Source of the DNA: Beaufortia kweichowensis | Taxonomy: Eukaryota > Chordata > Actinopteri > Cypriniformes > Gastromyzontidae | NCBI GenBank assembly: GCA_019155185.1 | Contig: CM032797.1 | Coordinates: 3,852,881 to 3,916,880 of the forward strand | DNA length: 64,000 nucleotides | Direction of reading: 5' to 3' | Part shown: positions 43,898 through 54,900 of the stretch, one piece after another | How positions within the stretch are numbered: the stretch's first letter is position 1 | How the letters are laid out: every line of letters begins with the position of its first letter | Made by a program: the position numbers and the translations under genes | Notes under the pieces: generated by a model | Seen by the model: only the letters and a program-made list of their open reading frames with translations | Told to the model about the DNA's origin: nothing | The model's database searches: none

Positions 43898-46800
43898 GTC
43901 ATTAGTGCAAAGAAACATCCGTGAATGGTGAGTCAAAACACATTAAGCTAAGATTGTGAATTAACAGTTTCTTATGAACTTGCAACAACATTATGGATTG
44001 ATAGTAAAGTGTGCCTCATTGTATTTTTTTCTTCATTTGCAGAAGAGATTCTGTGTCAAGGTGTGGACAGGTGAGTATCAGTACTAATGTTAAACGAAAA
44101 CAAGTTCGACTTTAGAAAGTTGTTAAATATGAAAGCTTGCTTTTACTATTTGCAGTGGTCCACTAACGTCTGGAAATAATGTGGGAGGGCCTTGTGACTT
44201 CAGCATCCCGGTATATGCCTGTTCTTCGGTAAGTGTTTATCTCACCACATGCCAAATGTGCCATGGCTCTCATCAAGTACTTTGTTCCTCTAACTCCTTA
44301 AATGTGTCCTTTCGTTCCAAGAATGTAGCTCTGTCCTCCGACGACCTTGCAACGCTGTTGACTTGCAATCTGCCAAACAGTGCAGCCTATGGAGTGGAGA
44401 TGTGGAAGCTTTTTTTTCAGAAGGTTGCAGGAGTGCTGGAAGGCGCTCTTTCAGAATACTCCAGTACTCCGGTAGGCAAAATCCCCCTTTTCTGAAACAA
44501 AAATAAAGCCCTGGCCCGCTGCCCGCTAATCACATGCCCCATTACTGTTACAGCCCCTGAGTGACATTCAGTCTGCATCCCATGTCCTGGATGCCATCGG
44601 AGAGGTGAAAGTCTACAACTTCAATGCTGCAGAGCTGACAGATGCGAGCTTCATTGGCACCTGGTTCAAGGAAAGGCTGAGGCCATTCTTGTCAGCAGTC
44701 TCTGGGGAACTTCTTTCCTGCCTTAGCTCAAAGAACTTCACTTGTGACACCTACCAAGTTGTGTAAGTGCAGCAAGTGCTGTGAGAAACGGGAAGGGTTT
44801 TTTTTGCAGCGTGAAGTCTTGCAATCGTTAACAATCCCTGATCTTCACTGATTTAGGGTGCAGGCTCTCAGCACGCAAGCATCGCTCATGAGTGTGGAGA
44901 AAAAGCAAGCAGTCGTCAAGGAATTCGTCATTCCCTTCCTCACCAGAGGTGACCTAGCAGGTAATTAAAGTCACAATACTATCCTGAGAGCATGTCTATT
45001 GTGCCGCAATAGTTTAGGCATTTATAGCAACTGGGCTGGTCACAGCTATTTCAGCTAGCTCACGGTTCAGTGGTGTTCTGATGAATATCCTTAATCCTGT
45101 GTGTGCAACCTAGATCCTGGCTGTCTTTCCAAAAGTCCAAGCAGCAGTGACTGGCTAGTGAACAACTTTGGCCAATTCTCCAAATTTGCCACCTTGGAGG
45201 ATCTGCAGAATCTAAATGAGAATTTCTCCAGTGTGAGTAACCTTTTACTTGCACCAGTTGCCCTTGTGGACAATTAATCGATAGTTTTTTTTTATTAATG
45301 TTTAATGGCTTCATCAGTGATAACATCTCTCCATGTTGTGTTTCAGTTTGGATCGTTGGAACTGCTGACTCCCAGCCAAGCTGCTGAACTCGTACTGAGC
45401 TCTGGAGCGCTAGACAACACCGTTCAGATCAACGCTGTGTTCGACCGCCTTGAGAATGGCGACGCTTTCCAGAATGTGGATGAGTTTTTGACTGCACTGG
45501 TCACAGCTCCTGAGGCAAGTTGAGCGGTTAAGCCTTCTGTGTAGAAGCCACGTAGAGGTACATGGCTTGCTTGAAATGACCTTGACGCTCTTGTGCTTGT
45601 GTCTCTGCAGATTCCTGATATCCTTCCTTCTGTGAGAGACGTAATGATGAATCGGACCTTTCTCATCATCCATGTCAAGTTCCAGGAATTTGAGGCCGCT
45701 GACTGGGTTATGTGGTTCACCGTGAAGCTCACCCCAATCCTCTCCAGTTTCACCAAAGAAATGCTAATAACAGCCATAGCTGAATTAAACTGCACCAACT
45801 ACCACGTAGTGTGAGTAACTCCGTCTGTTCTTTCACTGCAAAATACAAAAGCTCCTGGGATATAAAGGGTTTGAATTTGGGTTTGAAACCCTGTCAACAT
45901 GTTCCTCTTATCACCCTCTGTGCCTTTCTGTTGCAGTGTTAAAGGACTGGACAAGGTGTTCTTCCAAATGGAATCCGCCAGGAGGCAGGAGATAACCAAT
46001 GTTCTGGTAGAACACCTGAAGGACTTTTCCACCCAATTCAATGCAGCAGGTAAACTTTGCTGAAACTGTTGTTGCAGTGTTGCAGGGGTAGCATGCATTT
46101 GCAAGTGCTGTTGGAGCTTACAGCACCCTATAGCTGTTTGTCAGTATCACAATGGGACACTGATGCAGGCACACCTGCCTCCACACCTTTCTTTAAAAAC
46201 AGATTGCAAGCAGAACGTTCACAGCGATGCTGAATGGCTGGACATCAACCTGGGCCCGTTCACTACACTGGCCAGTTACTCTGACCTTAAAGACTTGAAC
46301 ATCACTGTGGTAAATACACACATCCTTTTTATGTTGCTATTGTCACAATGCTTTAGTTTCATGCCTTTGGGCTGCACTGCCACTTGTGCTTAGAGGGGTG
46401 CAGAGAACAAAGCTCCGAGAGTCATGTACTGTGTCCTTGGTGGCGGGGTTTGTGTTCACCTTAGCTGGCAGTTCTGGAATCCCTCTCACCTGAGCAGAAA
46501 GCAGAGCTGCTGTTGGATCCGTCCACAGGTGCTCTTGAAAATGACGCCATGGTGAAGGAGTTGTTTAGCAGCATCCTAGAATCCTCAGACAAGGCGCAGA
46601 TAGAAAAGTTCTTTGACATGTTTGTGGAAGTCACCAAGGAGGTACGTTGTTATTTTCTGATTCTGGTCATGTGTCCTTTTGCTTTTGAATATTGACGAGC
46701 TTCTTTTGGATTCTGTGATGAGCTAAATTTTTTGGCAGTTTCATCTGATTAAACTTGCCATTTTGTATTTACTTGTTAATCTTAATTAATCAATAATAAT

Positions 46801-48878
46801 TACTGAAACAAATACAGTCTCTTGCTGTTCTTTGCTAAATGATTTTAGTAGTTCTTATACAGTAAGCACTGTATTATTATTTTATTATTATTATTTTTAC
46901 AGTTTATTAATACTAGATACTGTTAGATCCCTTTAAAGTGAAGTTAAACTTAATTCTTTATTTAAACTTTGTTCCACTGTCTGTGTTTGGTCTATTTTTG
47001 TATTATCTTTTTGTTCTCAATCTCAATGTTTGTAGTATTTCAGTGCTTTAGAACTTTGAAAATATTGTTGACTTAAATCAGCGTTTGCCATTATATCAAA
47101 AGTAGTGTGAATAATCACAAAAACCCATTAGTATTAGTTTTAGCAGTTTTGATATCTTGTTTATGTGTAATTACCTCTGGGGCCATTGTTTCTTTCTTAA
47201 AAAAATATTTTGGCAACAAAGTGATGATGAGATTAACTGTTATTTTACTAGGAACACAACCATTACACTATCCCAATGAGTAATAAACCTAGGTGTAATA
47301 TTCGATGACCAGCTGTCCTTTACCGAACACATAGCAAGGATATCACGGTCACGCCCAACTGTTAGTTCAATCCCTGGTAATTTACTAGACTGGACTGTTG
47401 CAATGCTCTTCTGGCTGGTCAAACCACTCCAGTTAATACAGAACACAGCAGTGTTCTCAGGAACCCAAAAGAGCACGCCACACCTCTTTTCATCACTCTC
47501 CATTGGCTACCGGTGGCTGCCCGCATTAAATTTGAATCTTTATTGCTGGCATTTCAAAAACCCTCACAAACTCTGCACCTCTTACTCTGCACTCATACTT
47601 TGACTGTCTTCTACACATCTACAACCCATCCAGAACCCTGCGCTCAGCGAACGAACGTCAACTGGTGGTATCCTCACAGAAGAGCACTAAATCTCTCTCT
47701 CGCTCTTTCTCCTTCTCTGTCCCCTGCTTGTGGAATAATCTCCCTAACGCAATCCGATCTGCCACATCCCTCACCTCTTTTAAGAAACAGTTAAAAACAC
47801 ACCTCTTCCACGGACACCTGACATCCTGACCACCCTTAAAAAAAACTTTTTTAAAAGAAACTTTCTGTCCTCTACAGTATCTAGCACTGTGAAACACTGT
47901 AAACTTATGATAGCACTTCTTATGATGTCGCTTCATTGTGTCAGAATATTTGTAAGTCGCTTTGGATAAAAGTTTCAGCTAAATGCCTAAATGTAACTGT
48001 TCACACTGTTTTTCAAGTATAGATGTAAAATATCAACATTGTGCTTTATTTTTCAGAGAAACATTTCAAGTCTGAATCCTGCTGTGAGAAGCACCATTCT
48101 GAACATGACATTAACTGGTCTAGAGTCCAGATTTGAAAGCTTCACCCCGCAGAACTTTGCTCTGTGGTTCCAGATATACTTGCAGCCTTTCTTGCCTGGA
48201 ATCAATGCAGACAGCCTGTCTGTCATCCCCAGAGACATCAGCTGTGACTCTTACAGAGAAATGTGAGCAAATCTGGCTAGTTGCTATGGACTGCTAAAAG
48301 TAATTTAAAGTTATCTATGGTCCAATTGTATATTGCACACATTTTCTAAATGTTTATATACGGTGAGAGTCCAACTTCACAAAGGAAACTAGGTTTTTCT
48401 TTCTGGTTTATATGATGACATTATAAGCATTCTGCATTTTTTTTGTATTCATTTTTTTTAATTGATTTATTTATTCATTCCTGTCTTTGTAGAGTGAAAG
48501 GCTGTGATAATGTTTTCAGCAGTCTCACGCTGCTTCAGTCTAAGAGCGTCTACAGTTTTATACAGGACTATCTCTCAAACCAGGCCAGCAAAGGTACATG
48601 TTTGTGTTTGTTTGTGTGTTTATATCGGAGCAGTGTGACATATTGTAACATGTTTTTCTGATATTTTAGGACAATATTGTGTGCTGAGTGTGAACAGTGA
48701 TTCAGACTGGGTGCTAAAAACCTTTGGACAGTTCAGCACATTTGCCTCCTTTGCTGATTTCATCAACTTTAAAAACGACTTTAATGGGGTGAATAAAGAA
48801 ATATGTCTGCATTATATGTGCTCCTGTTTGCTGATCTCACTAATGTGTTTTAATACTCACTTACTCTTTCTTTCCCTC

Positions 48879-48949
<71 letters not shown>

Positions 48950-51900
48950 CTCTCTCTCTGTCTCTCTCGCTGTCTCTCTCGCTCTCTCTCTCGCTCTCTC
49001 TCTCGCTCTCTCTCTCGCTCTCTCTCTCGCTCTCTCTCTCGCTCTCTCTCGCTCTTGTCTCTTTCAGGTAAATGCAGCAGAGGTTCTGACTGTGCAGCAG
49101 CTGGCAGAGTTGTGCTCTTCACCTTCTCAGCTTCACGGACCACAGGATGTTCAAACAGTGATGAGAGCTGTTGAACCGCAGCAGCTGTCAGACTTTTTCG
49201 ACATTCTTTCTCCAAACATTCAAGTATGTTTATGTTGTTTCCTCTGCAGCTACCGCAATACCTGGATAGTCAGTGATGGCTTTGGTACCGCCTGGTTCAC
49301 GTGGTCTGGTGACTACATGTCTTGTGTGTTTTTTCTTTGCAGGAGAATGAACTGAACTACTCTGTGGAGGTGAAGCAGGCATTCCTTCAGGCAGCATTCG
49401 AGAGAGGCGAGCTCTCCTCCCCGTCCCTCAGTGATTCAGAGGTGTTGATATGGCTCACAGTTCGACTCAGACCTTTGCTGTCTGTTCTAACCTCGGCAGA
49501 CGTCACGGTGTACTTCAACATCATCAGAAGTCGAAGTTGCAGCTGTAGCCAGGAGGCGTAAGACATTTTTATTCAATTTACATTAGCTCAGTGTTTTACT
49601 GGAGATCTAGTGAGAGACTGTTTATTTAAACTCACACTGTGTGTCTTAATGTGAAACAGAGTGGCCGTTCTGGATGCCCTAAGATCAAATCTGAATGAAG
49701 ATATACAGAGTCAGATATTTCACAACATCCAACAGTTATTTACAGGTACGTAGTATGGTAACATGGTCAAACGTATGTAGAAACTCTGTCTAGACTGGCA
49801 AACACACAAATGTAAATATACATATGAATGAGGTGTTAAAATATACTTTTTTTTAATGATTTTGTGAATCCTGTAGATGCAGCACCTCTACGTTGTTACA
49901 CCAGTGGGAGTTTCTACATCTTCCTCAAGAATTTCTTCCTTCATTTTGGATTTCCAGACCTAAATAGTTTTCTTTCTCTAATCCCTGTGGAAAAAAGACC
50001 TGAGGTACTGCAGCAATATTTCTTTCTGATGTCCTGTTTCCACTCCAGTCCATCACGGCTATTCTGATTGCTATTCTGATCTTTCTGTAGGTGTTGAGTT
50101 CCATCTCCACAACGGAGCTGAGTGAGTTTCTGAACCTGTCCCAAACTCTGATCAGTGAATCAGGACTCTGTGATCTGCTAAGGGAGTACAACCAGACCAT
50201 GCTGTACCTGGAGATGGTAAGTGGATGATGTCTTAAATGTCTAAAACATTAACTTTGGGATAAAAACCTAGTGAGCTGTCTACCAGATGTTCTCTTGCCA
50301 TCAACATCACATATAGGTTTGTGGATATAAAAATTCCAGAAAATACTTCAGAATCAGTGGGAAGAAAGTACAAGCCATGTATTTTATTCACTACTGAAAT
50401 GCTTCCATTTCACATTGTCCAAAAAGTCAGTGGCTTTCGGAGATGCAGGTTTGAGTTTGGCCCATGTCACGTCCTACTCTTATTTCCCATTTTACAATTT
50501 CCCATTTTACAAAACACCTATAAATGAAATAAAGAAATAGCTCAATTAAAAATGTTGGCATTATAAATCCTGTGTCTCTTAGGCTAGAGTTAGTCGATTC
50601 TGTTACAGAAATTTCTTTTTCAGTACTGTTAATTACTTGCTGCCCGTGCAGGCATTTGTGATTAGTTTGTCAGGATGCTTCTTTAGAATGTATCTGCTTT
50701 ATGTAAACTTTAAACACTCTAAACGGTCAGATGATGGATTTTTGCGATAGCAGCGCAAAGTTTTTAGGTAACTGTAATATTTAGTGTGATTACTAAATGT
50801 GAATGTAAATCTTGTAAATATTAAGCACATTATAATACTGTAAATAATAGCCGTCAATGAACAGTTGACAGTTTCTGACAATCCAACATATTCATTTCAG
50901 TTTAGTTTCATCAATGTACATTGCAAAGAAAAAACTTGCAATAATACCATATGTGTTTTAATACCGTATGATGTCTTGTTTATTATATTATTATTATTTC
51001 TTTCTAATTATAATGCATGTAATGCTGCTTTGCAACAATGAAAATTGTGAAAAGCGCTATATAAATAAAATAAAATTGAATAAATGTAAATGTAGACAGT
51101 GAGACGACGCCCTTTATAACATCTCTGGAGTTAACTGTTTTTCCTATTCCTGCAGGAGCCGGTGGGGTCCGAGGCTTTGGCCCGGCAGGTGTTGTCATGC
51201 GTGTGGTCGCAGGTTCTGACAGTGGAGATTCAGTCTGAGGTGGATCAATGGTTTGATCTTCTACTCGTTCATTATCTTCCCTTCCTCACCTCGCAGCTCA
51301 TCGTCCCAGCACAGCTCAGTGGCGCCACCTGTCTGACCTACAAGAAACTGTAAGTCTGCATCTTTTTATTGACAGAGTGAGCTCACAAACCAGCAAAAAT
51401 GTCTTGCTTTATACTAAGTTTGTGTGTGTGTATGTGTACAGTGTTTCAGTTCTAGGAAACAACTTCAACTTTGCCAACACTGATTTCACTCCAGAGGATG
51501 TTTACAGCTCTATAAGGAACTATCTCACAAATAGTAAGGATCAAATACTGAATAATAAACTTTATGTAGGCAATTTTGTATGGTGAACCAGTTGTCATCA
51601 CAGGATAACAACTGAGCACAGGCTAAATGATTTAATGACGAGAGACCATTACATGACCACAGTAAGGCACATTAAACCGTATGTGCCTTTTCAATTTCGG
51701 TGTGTATGACTGCTGTTCTTGTGTGTGTTTGTGTACAGGTGGTGGCACTCCACGATGCTATGACCCCTCAAATCCTCAGCTGAACTCCACAAGCTGGTTT
51801 GTTAGCTACATTGGCATCTTCATCAGCTATCTCACCCTCTCCGACCTCAAGTCCTTTGTGTCATCTGAGCAGGTAGCAAACATTCACGTACACATTTAAA

Positions 51901-54900
51901 AAGTTAAATGAAATATCTCCAGTAATAACAGTGTTTTCTGTGTCGGCATGCGTTCTGTAGATTGGCGTGTTCTTAGAAAACCAAGAAAACCTTCAGCTGT
52001 TCAACACGACCACAGTTCAACCTGACGTCATAAGCTACTACACAACTGAACTGTACAGCCAGAACCCGTCCTTCAATCCCATAAGGTAAAAATTACTTCA
52101 CAAGTGAAATGAACTGCTAATAATAAGCCAGATAATCAGTGAAAAACTCAGTGCGTCATCTACACGGATACAAGTGTGACAATACGGTAAAAAAGTAATG
52201 TAGCTGCTTCTAGTCCTCATGATGGTTCTGACAGTAAAATCAAATAGTCAAATAATACAAGATTGCTTATATGTACACGTATGTGTGTGTGTGTGCGTGC
52301 AGGCTGCCAGGTCCCTTCCTGTGTGTTGCCCCTTCGTATGCATTTGAGCTTCTGGGAGAGACAGAAAGTCTGATGCTCATACGGAGCTTCAGTGCATACT
52401 GCAACGGAACTGAAGATCCAGAGGTAATCGGTGAATCAATTCATGAATCAATCTAGTGCTCTTCAGCAGTGACTAATTTCCCATTTTCTCCTTTCTTTCA
52501 GGTCACAGTGGCTCTCGCAGCCAATCTCCCCTCCATCTCTTCGGACACCATCCAACTGCTTGGCAGCCAGAGCGTCGGTCTGTCTGAGGCTCAGTTAAAA
52601 TCCGCCTCTCCTCGCATCATCTCGGCCGCTCTACCGACGCTCAGTGGCGTCACTGGCTGGAACCAGGGTCAGGCTAATGCCATCATACAATCTCTCACAA
52701 ACTCAGAATCTGGCTTTTCTGTGAGTACTGCGTACTACATTCTACATGCTAGTCATCACACCTTACACACTCCACAGAGGGTTACAGCTTACATTACAGT
52801 CTAACAGCCTATACATCATACACACACAAAATGAGTAAAGCGAGAAAAAGGGACATTACGGCATTTTGTTTTGAGGAAATAAATCCAGCATCTTTGGGGA
52901 TGTTTTGCAGATCAGCACCGGTGCCTCCCTGCTGTCTCTCGGGTCTCTGGTCAAAGGCGTTCAGTCAATAACCATCTCCAGCATGCCGTCTGCGGAGCTC
53001 CTGACCATATCCCACAACCCTACGTTCATCATTAACATCCTTACAGCACCGCCCATAGTGCGGCTCGTTTACGTCATGAAGGTACTGCGGAGCACACACA
53101 CCATCAGATGGGCTTGTTTGTCTTTGACTGCTTTATGAAAGTAATGAGTATTTTTTCCTTTCCAGATCGTGTACATTGATGTAACTCGAGCCATCGAGAA
53201 TGTGCCGGATATGCTGGCTGACTCCATCCCGCTAGTGATGTTAATATCTCAACATTCAGTGAACGTCACTCTTATCAACCACAAGCACTGGAAGCACGAT
53301 CAGGTGCTGATGTTTTTTCTGTCTTCAGATCACGTTGTTTTACTGTCTTTTGGGTCTTTGTAAAATTTCAGATAAAATGATTTTAGAATAAACGTGGTGT
53401 TTTCTGTTTATTTTTGCTGACAGTGTGAAATGCAGTAAAAGACATCTGTGTTTGTTTGTGTCTTGTTTTTGTTTGTGGATTAGGCGGTGATGCTGTTTGG
53501 CTCTGTGGCCAGTGCCAGTGATAATGCTGAGGAGTAAGTTATTCAATGATCGTGATTCCACTTTCGCATTTTTTTACATCCACTAGTCTATCTTCCCACA
53601 TGTGCGGTTCCTGTAATGTGTTTGTCGGCCCCTATAGGCTGTCAGAGTCGGTGCTCCAGGGTTTCACCTGCACTTCAGCCCAGACACTGGGTGAGCAGAA
53701 AGTCAAGGAGCTGGTGAAAGCGTGCAGACAACGGCCTGGACGTCAGAAGATCCAACTGAAGGAGAGTCAGGTACACGCTGACCATGTTTCACAAAAGCGA
53801 TGTCCGTTTGTTTACGTTCATGACTCTGAGGTTAACCTCTTTATTACTTGCTTTCTAGTTAACGTGCATGTATAATTACGTGAAAAACGACGTTTCGCCG
53901 AGCTTTTCAGATCTACCATCAGACATGCTGCTTTATTACAGGTGAGTCACTTCTCTCACCTCACATCTGTCTAATAAAGAAAACTCTGGCATGTTTGTTT
54001 CATCTCATTTGTTTGATCTTTCATCTACTGTATGTGTTTTTAATCTGTATGTTGTGCTTGTTTGTTTGTTCCATTGGTATATTTTTGTTTGTTTGTTCTT
54101 TTCCTCTGCACATCGTTTTCATTTTTTTCTTTGTTCATCCGTGTGTTGTTTTATTTGTTTTTTTCACTGTGTTTATTTGTTTGCGTCTTTGTTGTTATTG
54201 ACTGTGTGCTTGTTTGTCTGTGTGTTGTTTTATTTGTTTCCTTACCTATGCTGTTTGTTTGTTTGTTTGGATGTCAGCTATGAGAAGGTGGAGAGGGCTA
54301 ACTGCAGATCGTATTTTAGCGCCATGGGCAAGGCAGATTTCTTGATTCCCTCCAGCATCCTCGACAAACAGACAACTCTGTTCAACAACGCACGGAATTG
54401 TCTGGTCAGTAACATGCCCGCACGCATGCGTGTCTCTTCCTGCAGAGTCATAAGCACGTTCACGTGATGTGTATGTTTGTGTGTTGTAGGGTATATCAGG
54501 AGAGAGTCTTAGCAAAGAGCATGTGGAGACTCTGGGTAACCTGGCATGCACGCTGGACCCTGTGTACATCCAGAACTCCGATCCGGCCATCATTGAGAGT
54601 TTGAAAAACTGTCGCGATCTGTCTGATGCTCAGATTGGTGCTGTGGAAACACTGCTGCTGTCAGGAAACACGCCGTACGGGTGAGGAACAGTATATCTGA
54701 TACTATACTGACTTTAGATGCTAGGGTTAATCTGATTAAAAGATCAAATGATGATTTGTAAAATCAGCAACAGAAGTGGACTTTACTGTGTCCTGTGTAT
54801 TGAAAGAGTAAATGTGATATGTGTTTTGCATTCAGGGACTCATCTTTGTGGGATCAGCAGATGCTTGAACGTCTAGACGTTCTGCCTCTGTACTTCACTG

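Larger units (their letters stand above)
43462..46652 (+). repeat. Array unit U13 (subfamily B), last unit, fully open, lacks E15
   Basis: This is the 3'-terminal unit. All of E1-E14 are open and every exon junction keeps phase, so it serves as the reference for reading the array. Array similarity stops just after the E14 donor, at about 46652. No E15 of array type follows; its place is taken by the diverged exon X1 at 48057. E14 has private changes (ENDAMVKELFSS where other units have ENEAVVKEVLS), as expected for an edge copy that is less homogenised. The (CT)n tract is 43849-43898. Confidence 0.88.

Noticed and set aside
1..46641. Thirteen separate tandemly duplicated genes rather than one gene
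   Set aside because: No unit shows a start context with signal peptide, a stop or a polyadenylation site, and exon phases chain from E15 to the next E1. It remains possible if transcripts show otherwise.
1..46641. CRISPR or satellite DNA interpretation of the repeats
   Set aside because: The repeat period is 3.6 kb and contains conserved exons with splice sites; it is a gene-internal duplication, not an array of short repeats or simple satellite.
48681..49355. 224-residue open frame including a Ser-Leu run
   Set aside because: It joins exon X3, an intronic CT repeat and exon X4 by chance; splice sites and homology place introns there.
53991..54467. Long plus-strand open frame rich in Phe, Val and Cys resembling a membrane protein
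   Set aside because: Most of it is the TTTG-rich intron between X19 and X20; only 54278-54404 is coding, as exon X20 of the mesothelin-like gene.
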